Part shown: piece after piece, positions 21,501 to 26,796 of the stretch
Position numbering within the stretch: the first letter of the stretch is position 1
Layout: every line of letters starts with the position of its first letter
The notes under the pieces: model-generated
The model's database searches: none
Told to the model about the DNA's origin: nothing
The model's input: the letters and a program-made list of their open reading frames with translations, nothing else
Assembly: GCA_020635675.1 (NCBI GenBank)
Contig: JACJZJ010000002.1
Coordinates: 558,001-622,000, forward strand
Length of the DNA: 64,000 nt
Origin: Flavobacteriales bacterium
GTDB taxonomy: Bacteria; Bacteroidota; Bacteroidia; Flavobacteriales_F; PHOS-HE28
Direction: 5' to 3'
Made by a program: the position numbers and the translations under genes

Positions 21501-21790
21501 TCGGTGTGAAGGACATCCTGCCCCCGAAGCTGCCGAATGCCTTCAGCCCGAACGGTGACGGCGTGAACGATGTGTTCTATGTGCGTGGCGGACCGTTCGA
21601 GACCATCGATCTCAAGATCTACAACGGATGGGGTGAACTGGTCTTCCGCACCGAGGATCCGGAGTTCGGATGGGATGGTACGCACGATGGTGCGCCGGAG
21701 TTGAACGGGGTCTACGTCTACACGGTCGTAGCCACCACCACCGAAGGGCTCGAGTTCTCCCGCACCGGCAAGGTCACCCTGATCCGATGA
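9584..21790 (+). CDS. Giant T9SS-exported repeat protein with CHU_C C-terminus (adhesin-like)
   Basis: A 4068-residue predicted cell-surface protein. I chose ATG 9584 over the in-frame TTG 9575 because it places a clean signal peptide first (MRKALLPTLSLVLPLLLQAQ). Residues about 21-460 start with TGTDFWVAPP and resemble the IgGFc-binding-protein N-terminal domain found in bacterial surface proteins. Residues 467-3815 are 38 tandem units of about 88 residues, each opening with a [VA][ND]AGxDxxxC motif and containing a W[ST]xxGxGTF motif. Two PKD-like domains follow, each with a W/YxxDFGxG core (TWDFGNG, YYDFGDG). The last 90 residues are a gliding-motility-associated domain (NAFSPNGDGVNDVF, FNRWG-like IYNGWGEL), the type-B signal of the type IX secretion system. 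The stop overlaps the start of a PorP/SprF-like gene. Adhesion or gliding is inferred by analogy with SprB; ligand binding is not shown. Confidence 0.93.
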   Translation: MRKALLPTLSLVLPLLLQAQTGTDFWVAPPDVTLRHNMPGDEPIYLNVTTGTAPATITVSQPANPAFNGGSPIVLNLPASSATRYDMTALKSQLETRPTNTICNTGLHIQSTADITCYYESSNTNNPDILALKGVNGLGTEFYIPLHKHAPFHNHDFNPYVNDLAFASFDIVATQNNSTVMIYSPVAVDGHSALTPFVITLNAGQTYSCANTDPVTHTDPLTHPSGAVVLSDKPVAVSIKDDSNHNPSGGCYDLMLDQIVPVDILGTDYVAVKGALNNNGDESVFVMAVENNTKVYINGSTTAVATLFAGQYYRHDMDYLNGSPDNATLITGSKPLYAVHVTGFGCEQGMALLPPLNCAGSSQLSFTRSTSEAFYLNLLVRNGSQNDFVVTGPGTATIPGSAFQVVPGTGGEWLAARIQYNTTEVPVNQAFIVSNTSDVFSLGIINGGATSGCRYGFFSEFAGKIVVDAGPDQNVCATDVVDLSGSVSGGSTTGVWTATGSGTFQPNDTDLEATYVPSVGDIALGSVTITLTSTGNCTPESDEMTVNFQALPIVDAGSALQVCSNNPSAGLSGSVLNAVGGVWTGGSGTFLPANSNLGATYTPTATEIAGGSMMLHLTSTGNGVCPAVEDSVQLSFGPSPTANAGPDQTRCANNAVATLNGSFTVATGGVWSGGSGTFDPSTTNMAATYTPTAAEIAGGSVTLTLTTTGNGTCNAVSDQVQMTYTAAPLANAGADVSVCANNPTVVLSGSITGATGGVWSGGTGTYSPNNTALNANYTPTAAEIAAGTMTLTLTTTGNGNCNPVSDDKVITFTASPTVDAGANGTVCANAPTIGLSGTISGASGGIWSGGGGTYTPNNTTLNASYTPTAAEIANGSVTLTLTTAGNGNCNAVSDQVTWTITPAPTANAGSDQTLCANNAVATLNGSFTVATGGVWSGGSGTFDPSTTNMAATYTPTAAEIAGGSVTLTLTTTGNGGCVAVSDQVTLTYTASPTVNAGSDVSICANNANITLGGTVSGATGGIWSGGSGSFVPNNTTLNASYTPTAAEIAAGTMTLTLTTTGNGNCNAVSDAMVVTFTPSPTVDAGANGTVCANNANITLSGSISGASGGIWSGGGGTYTPNNTTLNASYTPTAAEIANGSVTLTLTTAGNGNCNAVSDQVTWTITPAPTANAGPDRVLCANNAVAALSGAYTVATGGVWSGGAGTFDPSTTNMSALYTPTAAELAGGTVTLTLTTTGNGLCNAATDQLTITYTDAPSANAGPDVTVCANNAAVTLNGSVVVATGGTWSGGTGTFTPNANTLNATYAPGAADLAAGQVLLTLTTTGNGTCTPATDTRTITYTPAPIVDAGANGTVCANLPMIALNGSVGGAVGGVWSGGAGTFTPNNITLNASYTPTAAEIANGSVTLILTSAGNGNCDPVSDQVTWTITPAPTVNAGVDQVLCGNNANAVLNATVTVATGVQWSGGTGAYAPASTAQNITYSPSPVEIANGSVVLTTTTTGNGICGAVSDQVELSFTPAPIVNAGPDQSVSSNNADTQLAGSFTVASGCVWSGGAGSYSPNNTTASAIYTPTAAEVAAGSVTLTLTTTGNGACSAVSDQMTITFTAAPTANAGPDQTVCANNPTATLSGSVTIASGGIWSGGAGIFTPNNAALNATYMPSAAEIAAGSVTLVLTTVGNGNSNPVSDQMVITISPAPVVNAGVDFTICANQPVAQLAGVVNNAAGGVWSGGSGAFDPSATNLNATYTPTLGEIAGGAIMLTLTSTGNGLCNAVSDQVTISISPAPVVNAGPDQTVCTNNADVQLAGMVSNAGGAIWSGGTGAFSPSINALGAIYTPSATELANGSLTLTLTSTGNGSCAAVSDQLQIFFSQSPVVNAGSDVTVCANDPTVVLNGSVTIAAGGAWSGGSGTFTPNNTDLHATYLPSPAEVALGTVTLTLTSTQNGLCNPVSDAMTISIIASPIANAGNDIAVCANNAQVQLGGSVSGAGGGQWSGGAGTFTPSIASLNASYTPTPAEIAAGTLTLTLTTIGNGNCVPVSDDVLITFTSPPTADAGTNGVYCANNANIALNGAVTVATGGAWSGAQGTFTPNANALNAVYAPSLGELAAGSVTLVLTTTGNNGCTAVTDAVTYVFTPAPTANAGADANSCANNADIALNGAVTVATGGLWSGGAGSFSPGPGDLNATYVPTAAEIANGSVTLLLTTVGNGQCNAVNDAMTLTIGPAPIVDAGQPLSSCANNPSAQLAGTVQSATGGQWSGAGTFTPSTTNLNATYTPTAAEVAAGTAVLTLTSTGNGLCNAENDQVILSITDAPVVEAGPDQVLCANNAMVQLAGQVTNANGGQWTGGAGAYTPSASALNAVYTPSAAEIAAGGLWLRLTSTGNGGCLPSQDSVHVAFTTAPTANAGPDAHVCANDAQVLLAGAITVAGGGIWSGGMGLFTPTNATLNATYGPTPTEIATGTVTLVLTTTGNGNCSAVRDSMNIVIDPVPVVNAGPDQQICANNPTVQLNGFVGNASGGQWSGGSGTFTPGNTALATTYEPTAAEIASGSLTLTLTSTGTTICDPIADQVTITFSGSPVVDAGMDQSICANNSAVQLGGNVTNANGGTWTGGNGTFAPSPNVLSPVYTPTPAEITGGSVNLTLTSTGNGNCLAENDVVSIAFTPAPMVDAGVDMNVCENAPTVTLNGAVTVASGGQWTGGLGTFSPSAQDLGAQYTLTPFELGSGAVTLTLTTTGNGNCLAVADQLTIVVTPAPTVDAGADLTTCSSDLQIPLSGDVQGGSTTGIWTTTGSGTFFPSANMLNATYLASSLDSLNGTVDLTLTSTNNGLCSAESDGMTLTILPNAVANAGADQVICATAATVQLNGTISGNATQGAWTTTGTGTFTPDASTPNAVYQLAPGDAALGSITFTWSVNSCDNAMDQMTVTIVPASSVDAGTDAVTCFDDLDVVINGSINGASNTGVWSTLGSGSFVNPVNALSNVYQASQADSLALGVDLVLTATNTGACSADADTVHIAILPQGNVDAGPDLTYCANNANVQLSGILTGDATQVIWTTSGTGAFYPNAHVLTPTYVPSAVDTAIGSLTLTLSAPNTCNNAMDGMQLDLTPAPYVNAGPDQTYCNQVAQFTLSGSISGITAVGEWTTTGTGTIANPGALNTGYTASAADVAAGHIDFVLTSLNNGNCNPVTDAMTIWLTNGITVNAGPDQSVCVLSDHANLQGSVQNGSPTGTWTTSGSGTFSPDPDVLNAEYYFSPSDVANGSVVLTFTATNTGTCPTTSDQMLLTFGNASFAYAGADLTVCANAPLAHLSGNFSGGAQGCQWSTSGTGSFSNNTDPHATYTLSASDIAQGGVQLTLTTVTNGSCQPSSDVMDLVVQPLPNIFAGADVIVCTAGPLQLTANAVNASSGTWTTSGTGTFLDPNALTTLYFPSAADSVAGSVMLTVTTAGTLPCNSVSDDLLVTFGGGLAADAGSDVVTCSTAPDIDLNGTVAGTTTGTWTTSGTGSFVPSANDLNATYVPGPADFVIGNIHLMLSTTNNQGCPAARDTLSVEYHLPPNLDAGVGVLLCNGLQDVQLNATVQNEGALQWFTAGTGDFSADSIADPIYSPSLNDSISGGVYLILTAYGTGGCGNASDSLLVDIGPTRIANAGADMALCADGGPIQLNGAITGVSGGTWSTTGTGTFLPSPTTLNAVYVPSNTDLVFPQLQFVLATTGNMGCPAGTDTVTATLQQPPTADAGPDVSTCDATAAVQLAGSYNGTGGVQWSTSGNGTFQPNATDPGATYQPGIADEQMQQVHLYLTTTGNQACTAAMDSLLLSFVNPVQPAFAVDNACADSPTLFTDASTTTGSPIIGWTWDFGNGGTGSGPQATNTFPTTGQYAVTLTAFAQNGCSASTTQVIDVLNAPMAGFGISGDLFAELPIVFADSSYGATNWYYDFGDGTGSLEPDPTHIYADGGQFIIIQTVTNAAGCSDSDSLLISIGVKDILPPKLPNAFSPNGDGVNDVFYVRGGPFETIDLKIYNGWGELVFRTEDPEFGWDGTHDGAPELNGVYVYTVVATTTEGLEFSRTGKVTLIR
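10982..21028 (+). repeat. Tandem array of 38 units of about 264 bp (88 residues)
   Basis: Counting the AGxDxxxC openings gives 38 units over 10,047 bases, a mean of 264 bases. Two classes are visible. Units 2-26 carry a GGxWSGGxGTF core and YTPTAAEIAxGxxTLTLTTT. Unit 1 and units 27-38 mostly carry a TGxWTTTGSGTF core with more varied flanks. Most units have one Cys near position 10 and one near position 72, suggesting one disulfide per unit. The shape is that of a long rod of Ig-like beta-sandwich modules, which is an inference. Confidence 0.95.
11507..13882 (+). repeat. Higher-order repeat: three copies of a 792-bp, three-unit block
   Basis: Units 3-5, 6-8 and 9-11 repeat as triplets starting at 11507, 12299 and 13091, exactly 792 bases apart, with the next unit at 13883. 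The first two copies are nearly identical: 12119-12291 matches 12911-13083 with no difference over 173 bases. The third copy is more diverged. This is the youngest part of the array. Confidence 0.9.
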
Positions 21791-22791
21791 AACCCAGAAA
21801 CACCATGCGCGCGAAACATCTCTCCCTTGTCCTGCTGGTGGCCGCACCGGTCGGTACACTGACGGCGCAGGATAACCACCTGTCGCAATACGATGCGGCA
21901 CCCATGCAGCTGAATCCCGCATTGACGGGGGTGTTCGACGAGGCCGAGTTCCGGGTGGCCACGAACATCCGCAGCCAATGGAGCAGCATCGGGAGCAACT
22001 TCCTGACCACCGGGTTCAGCTATGATCTGGCTGCACCCAACCGTTTTGGGGTCGGGGCCTACCTGAACAACTACGATATGGCCGGAGTGATGAACACGTT
22101 CCAGTTCGGCTTATCGGGCTCGTACAATGTCTCGAGCGAGAACGCGCCCCATTCGCTCTCCGTGGGGCTGAACGCAGGTCTCATCTACAAGAAGGTCAAG
22201 GACGAGGACCTGTTGTTCGATCAGCAGTACAACGATGGCTATTTCGATCCGGACCTGCCTTCAGGTGAGACCTTCCCCAGGATGTCGCGGCTGATGCCGG
22301 AGCTGGCGGTCGGCTTCGCGTATCGCTCGAAGAACCAACGCCACAGGGTGAATCCCTTCGCCAACTTTGCGGCGTACCACGTCACGATGCCGGACGAGTC
22401 CTTGTTCCGGACGGAGAGAAGTCCACTTGCCATCCGCTGGTCATTGATGGGGGGTACCATCATCGATATCGGCGAGGTCCTTCGCATCACGCCGATGGGC
22501 CAGTTGATGGTGCAGCGCAATGATAGGGAGATCAACATGGGCGTGCTCAGCGAATTGTCGATCGGGGGCTCGGTATACCGGGCTGTTTTCGGTGTTTCTT
22601 ACAGGTGGCAGGACGCGGCCATCGTCCACGCGGGACTCCGGCATAAGAACAACATGTACCGTTTCAGCTATGACATGCCCGTGTCGGGCCTGAACAACTA
22701 CACCCGACTGAACGGCGCTTTTGAATTCTCCGTCGTGTATTACGGCATCCACTCGGGCCGGGAGCGCCGCGTGCTGAGCAAGTCGTTCTGA
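21787..22791 (+). CDS. PorP/SprF family type IX secretion outer-membrane protein
   Basis: A 334-residue member of the PorP/SprF family. It has an N-terminal signal peptide (hydrophobic stretch LSLVLLVAAPVGTLTAQ) and the family opening QDNHLSQYDAAPMQLNPALTG followed by regularly spaced amphipathic strands (GVGAYLNNYDMAGVMNTFQF) expected for an outer-membrane beta-barrel. SprF-type proteins are needed for surface delivery of their partner adhesin, and PorP takes part in T9SS assembly. The gene starts at ATG 21787, overlapping the giant repeat gene's stop (ATGA); a second in-frame ATG at 21805 would give a tighter signal peptide. Translational coupling suggests this is the dedicated partner of the giant protein. 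It converges with atpG, leaving 4 bases. Confidence 0.92.
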   Translation: MKPRNTMRAKHLSLVLLVAAPVGTLTAQDNHLSQYDAAPMQLNPALTGVFDEAEFRVATNIRSQWSSIGSNFLTTGFSYDLAAPNRFGVGAYLNNYDMAGVMNTFQFGLSGSYNVSSENAPHSLSVGLNAGLIYKKVKDEDLLFDQQYNDGYFDPDLPSGETFPRMSRLMPELAVGFAYRSKNQRHRVNPFANFAAYHVTMPDESLFRTERSPLAIRWSLMGGTIIDIGEVLRITPMGQLMVQRNDREINMGVLSELSIGGSVYRAVFGVSYRWQDAAIVHAGLRHKNNMYRFSYDMPVSGLNNYTRLNGAFEFSVVYYGIHSGRERRVLSKSF

Positions 22792-22795
22792 GCGA

Positions 22796-23698
22796 TCAGC
22801 CTTTCAGGGCCTCGGCACCGCCGACGATCTCCAGGATCTCGCCGGTGATGGCCGCCTGACGCGCCTTGTTGTAGCTAAGGCGCAGGTCCTTCAAAAGACC
22901 GTCGGCATTGTCGGTGGCCTTGTGCATGGCTGTCATGCGGGCGCCATGCTCGGCGGCGAAACTGTCCAGCAGAGCCTTGTAGAGCTGGATCTTCAGGCTC
23001 TTCGGGATGATCTGCTCCACGATGGTGGCCCGGTCGGGCTCCATGATGTGTTCTGTCTTCGTCCTTCGTGCTTCCGCGGACATGGTCGCCTGTTCCTTCG
23101 CATCGGTCGAGGCGTTGATGGGCGCGATGGGTAGGAACTGCTCCTCCGTGACGATCTGCGTGGCTGCGTTCTTGAACTTGTTGTAGACCAGCACGATACG
23201 ATCGTAGCTGCCGTCGGCGAACCGGGCCATCAGCAATTCGGCCACGGGTGCCACACGGTCGAAGTTCAGGTCGTCATACAAATTCGCAAGGTCGGTGGGC
23301 AGTTCATTGGTGTGCCAGTTGGTCCGTTTGAACTGGTCCATCGCCTTTTTGCCAATGGACAGCACATGGACCTGGCCTCCGGCCTGCGCGGCGCGGCGCT
23401 TCACCAGTCGGACCACCTGGGCGTTGAAGGCCCCGGCCAGCCCACGGTTGCTCGTGATGGCCACGATCAGGGTACGCTTAACGTCGCGCTGCTGGCCGTA
23501 CCTCCCTTCCGTCGGGTCCAGCCCGGCGCTGACGTTGGCCATGATCTGCCCAAGCTTCTCCGCATAGGGACGCATGCGCACGATAGCGTCCTGGGCACGA
23601 CGCAACTTCGCGGCGCTCACCATCTTCATGGCGGCCGTGATCTGCTTCGTGCTGTTGACCGACGCGATCCGGCTGCGGACCTCCTTCAGGCTGGGCAT
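22796..23698 (-). CDS. atpG: F0F1 ATP synthase gamma subunit
   Basis: A 300-residue gamma subunit, the central stalk of F1 that turns inside the alpha/beta ring and couples proton flow to ATP synthesis. The N-terminus PSLKEVRSRIASVNSTKQIT and the segment AAMKMVSAAKLRRAQ are the family signature. The C-terminal helix (KATDNADGLLKDLRLSYNKA, then RQAAITGEILEIVGGAEAL) is the other conserved end. Length is normal for Bacteroidota. Start ATG 23698, 82 bases after atpA; last gene of the atp cluster. It ends 4 bases from the convergent porP-like gene, with no clear hairpin terminator between them. Confidence 0.97.
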   Translation of the reverse strand: MPSLKEVRSRIASVNSTKQITAAMKMVSAAKLRRAQDAIVRMRPYAEKLGQIMANVSAGLDPTEGRYGQQRDVKRTLIVAITSNRGLAGAFNAQVVRLVKRRAAQAGGQVHVLSIGKKAMDQFKRTNWHTNELPTDLANLYDDLNFDRVAPVAELLMARFADGSYDRIVLVYNKFKNAATQIVTEEQFLPIAPINASTDAKEQATMSAEARRTKTEHIMEPDRATIVEQIIPKSLKIQLYKALLDSFAAEHGARMTAMHKATDNADGLLKDLRLSYNKARQAAITGEILEIVGGAEALKG

Positions 23699-23780
23699 TT
23701 TCGGTTGGTTGGCAAGTTCGTCGGCGACATGCGGCGAGGTCCAGCTGGGCGATCTACCGCTCGCCTCCCGTTCGCTTTTC

Positions 23781-25361
23781 CTAGTTGTCCAAGCTCTTTA
23801 CCAGGTCCGCCGCCACCTTTTCCAGGGTGCCGGTGATCTGGTCGTTCAATTCGCCGCGTTTCAGCGCGTCGAGCACATCCTTGTGTTTGTTGCGCAACAT
23901 GGTCAGGAACTCGGCCTCGAACTGCTTCACGTTCTTCAAGGGTACCTTGCTCAGCAGACCCTTGGTGCCGCAATAGATGATGGCGATCTGGTCCTCCACG
24001 CGCATCGGGCTGTTCTGGCCCTGCTTCAGTATCTCCACGTTGCGGGCCCCTTTGTCCAACACGGCCTTGGTGGCGGCATCGAGGTCGGAGCCGAATTTGG
24101 CGAAGGCCTCCAGCTCACGGTACTGCGCCTGGTCCAGCTTCAGTGTTCCGGCCACCTTCTTCATGGACTTGATCTGTGCGTTGCCGCCCACGCGGCTCAC
24201 GCTGATGCCCACATTGATAGCGGGACGCACGCCACTGAGGAACAGGTTGCTCTCCAGGAAGATCTGTCCGTCCGTGATGGAGATGACGTTGGTCGGGATG
24301 TAGGCGGACACGTCGCCGGCCTGCGTCTCGATGATCGGCAGCGCGGTGAGCGAGCCTCCACCCTTCACATTGCCCTTCAGGGAAGCGGGCAGGTCGTTCA
24401 TCTGCTCGGCTACGCTCTGGTCGGCGGTGATCTTCGCGGCGCGTTCCAGCAACCGGCTGTGCAAGTAGAAGACGTCGCCCGGATAGGCTTCGCGTCCCGG
24501 TGGCCGGCGCAGCAGCAGGGACACCTCGCGGTAGGCCACTGCTTGTTTCGAGAGGTCGTCGTACACGATCAACGCGGGTCGACCGGTATCGCGGAAGTAT
24601 TCGCCGATGGCGGCCCCGGTGAACGGTGCGTAGAACTGCATCGGGGCGGGATCGCTGGCGTTGGCCGCCACCACGATGGTGTACGGCATGGCGCCGTTCT
24701 CCTCCAGGGTCTTCACTGTGGCGGCCACCGTGGAGCCCTTCTGGCCGATCGCCACATAGATGCAATAGACCGGCTGGCCGGCCTCGTAGAATTCCTTCTG
24801 GTTGATGATCGTATCGATCGCGACCGTGCTCTTGCCGGTCTGACGGTCACCGATGATCAGTTCGCGTTGGCCGCGACCGATGGGGATCATGGCGTCCACG
24901 GCCTTGATGCCGGTCTGCAGGGGCTCCTTCACGGGCTCGCGGAAGATGACACCCGGCGCCTTGCGCTCCAGGGGCATCTCGAAAAGCGCGCCGCCGATCG
25001 GCCCTTTGCCATCGATCGGTTCACCGAGCGTGTTCACCACGCGTCCCACCATCTCCTCACCCACCTGGATGCTGGCGATCAATTTGGTGCGCTTCACGGT
25101 GTCGCCCTCCTTGATGCCCACGCTGGGACCGAGCAGCACGGCACCCACGTTGTCCTCCTCCAGGTTCAGCACGATGCCGCGCAATCCGCTGGTGAACTCG
25201 ATGAGCTCACCGCTCTGCACACCTTTCAGACCGTAGATACGGGCAATGCCGTCACCGACTTGCAGGACGGTGCCGACCTCCTCGAGCTCGGCCGCGGTCC
25301 GGAAGCCGGCGAGTTCTTGTTTCAGGATCGCCGATACTTCGGCGGGTTTCACTTCGGCCAT
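23781..25361 (-). CDS. atpA: F0F1 ATP synthase alpha subunit
   Basis: A 526-residue alpha subunit of the F1 catalytic head, carrying the non-catalytic nucleotide sites. The P-loop is GDRQTGKS; the usual family form is GDRQTGKT, and Ser is a conservative change. The region from PIGRGQRELIIGDRQ through TIINQKEF is typical. The C-terminal part has the expected PAINVGISVSRVGGNAQIK and the helical KVAGTLKLDQAQYRELEAF. The start is ATG 25361, 40 bases after atpH. The partner beta subunit gene (atpD) is not in this window, which is common in Bacteroidota, where atpD and atpC often lie elsewhere. Confidence 0.98.
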   Translation of the reverse strand: MAEVKPAEVSAILKQELAGFRTAAELEEVGTVLQVGDGIARIYGLKGVQSGELIEFTSGLRGIVLNLEEDNVGAVLLGPSVGIKEGDTVKRTKLIASIQVGEEMVGRVVNTLGEPIDGKGPIGGALFEMPLERKAPGVIFREPVKEPLQTGIKAVDAMIPIGRGQRELIIGDRQTGKSTVAIDTIINQKEFYEAGQPVYCIYVAIGQKGSTVAATVKTLEENGAMPYTIVVAANASDPAPMQFYAPFTGAAIGEYFRDTGRPALIVYDDLSKQAVAYREVSLLLRRPPGREAYPGDVFYLHSRLLERAAKITADQSVAEQMNDLPASLKGNVKGGGSLTALPIIETQAGDVSAYIPTNVISITDGQIFLESNLFLSGVRPAINVGISVSRVGGNAQIKSMKKVAGTLKLDQAQYRELEAFAKFGSDLDAATKAVLDKGARNVEILKQGQNSPMRVEDQIAIIYCGTKGLLSKVPLKNVKQFEAEFLTMLRNKHKDVLDALKRGELNDQITGTLEKVAADLVKSLDN

Positions 25362-25401
25362 GACAAGGCGCCGTTGGGCCCGGCGCGGGCGTTGCTGTTC
25401 G

Positions 25402-25962
25402 TTAGATCTCTGGGACGTAAGGGTTCTCGGAGAACTTGCGGCGCAGGTCCGCCAGACGACGGATCACGCTGCCATCATATTGTTCATCACCGATCCGGAT
25501 CACCAGACCGCCGATAAGGGCGGGGTCCACCCTCTCCGAAATGCGGATGGACTTGCCCGGGTGTTCGGTCTCTGCGAAAGCCTTGACATGGGCACGGGCG
25601 GTCTCGTTCAATGCGGCAGCGCTGGTGATGGAACATTCCAGAATGCCCATCCGGTTGCGGTAAAGTTCGCCGAACGCGGCGGCCACTTCAGGCAGCAGGG
25701 ATTCGCGCCCCTTGCGCACCAGGATGCCCATGAACAAGGAAGTGACGCGACCCACCCGACCGGCAAAGACCTCGTTCAGGATCTTCTCCTTCTTGTCCGC
25801 CTTCACCACCGGGCTCTTCAACAACAGTTGCAGTTCGCGGCTCTCGGCGCAGGTCCTGGCCACCAGGGCCATATCCTCCTGGACCGCTTCCAACTGGTCC
25901 TTCTCCACCGAGAGGTCGAGCAGCGACCGGGCGTATCGGTATGCGACCGGGCTGATGATCAT
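25402..25962 (-). CDS. atpH: F0F1 ATP synthase delta subunit
   Basis: A 186-residue delta (OSCP) subunit that joins the peripheral stalk to the top of F1. Family marks are the N-terminal AYRYARSLLDLSVEKDQLEA, the middle LKSPVVKADKKEKIL and the C-terminal RVDPALIGGLVIRIGDEQYD, followed by DGSVIRRLADLRRKF. The start ATG overlaps the atpF stop by 4 bases (ATGA), so translation is probably coupled. Confidence 0.96.
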   Translation of the reverse strand: MIISPVAYRYARSLLDLSVEKDQLEAVQEDMALVARTCAESRELQLLLKSPVVKADKKEKILNEVFAGRVGRVTSLFMGILVRKGRESLLPEVAAAFGELYRNRMGILECSITSAAALNETARAHVKAFAETEHPGKSIRISERVDPALIGGLVIRIGDEQYDGSVIRRLADLRRKFSENPYVPEI

Positions 25963-26468
25963 GAGCGCGTCAGGTCGGCCTCCTTCATCACCTTCTCCAC
26001 CAACGCGTGCTGGGCGGAAGTGTCACCGAGCTTGTCTTTCAGCAGTCGCTCGGCCACCAACAGGCTCAACTCCGCCACCTGGTTCTTCATTTCGGTGATG
26101 GCAGCGTTCTTTTCATTGGCGATCTCCGCCCGTGCCCGGGCGATCATGGCATCGGCTTCCGCCTTGGCTTTGTCCTTGGCGGCGGTGATCTCACGGTCGC
26201 GGATGTCGCGTGCCTCCTTCAACAAGAGTTCGCGTTCCTCGCGGGCCTCGCGCATCAACTCCTCGTTGCTCGCCTTCACGCCGGCCACCTCCTCGCGGGC
26301 GCGCTTCGCCTCGTTCAGGGCATCCTCAATGGAACGCTCACGGTCCTTTAGCCCTTTCAGGATGGGCTTCCAGGCGAACTTGGCCAGTATGAACAGCAGC
26401 GTCAGAAAGGTCAGCGTCATCCAGAAGATGAGGCCGAACGACGGTTGCACGAGGCTAGCCAGGATCAT
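25959..26468 (-). CDS. atpF: F0F1 ATP synthase B subunit
   Basis: A 169-residue b subunit forming the peripheral stalk. One N-terminal membrane helix (GLIFWMTLTFLTLLFILAKF) is followed by a long charged coiled-coil rich in Ala, Glu, Lys and Arg from about residue 35 to 150, the classical b-subunit form. It starts with ATG 26468, 52 bases after atpE, and overlaps atpH by 4 bases. Confidence 0.96.
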   Translation of the reverse strand: MILASLVQPSFGLIFWMTLTFLTLLFILAKFAWKPILKGLKDRERSIEDALNEAKRAREEVAGVKASNEELMREAREERELLLKEARDIRDREITAAKDKAKAEADAMIARARAEIANEKNAAITEMKNQVAELSLLVAERLLKDKLGDTSAQHALVEKVMKEADLTRS

Positions 26469-26520
26469 GGGGCGGACGGGGTTCGGGGGTGATCGATGGG
26501 ATGGACGGATGATACCGGCC

Positions 26521-26781
26521 TTACACGGCGGCGGGCATCTCCTTCAGCACCACCAGCAGACCCACCACCATGGCGAAGAAGGCGGCACCTTCCACGAGTG
26601 CGGCGGTGAGGATCATGTTGGCGCGCAGGTCGTTCATGGCTTCCGGCTGGCGGGCCATGGCCTGGACAGCGTCGCCGCCGATGCGGCCGATGCCGAGACC
26701 GGCACCCACAGCGGCGAGACCGGCACCCAGGGCGGCGATGCCGTAGCCAACGCCGAGGTCGAGGAGGACAGAGAGGAACAT
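26521..26781 (-). CDS. atpE: F0F1 ATP synthase C subunit
   Basis: An 86-residue c subunit, the proteolipid of the rotor ring. Two hydrophobic helices flank the conserved polar loop (GDAVQAMARQPEA). The ion-binding carboxylate is the Glu in ALVEGAAFF in helix 2. The residue after Glu is Gly rather than Ser/Thr, and no extra polar ligands stand out, so proton rather than sodium coupling is more likely. Start ATG 26781, 15 bases after atpB. Confidence 0.97.
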   Translation of the reverse strand: MFLSVLLDLGVGYGIAALGAGLAAVGAGLGIGRIGGDAVQAMARQPEAMNDLRANMILTAALVEGAAFFAMVVGLLVVLKEMPAAV

Positions 26782-26796
26782 GTGCTATTGGTTGTT

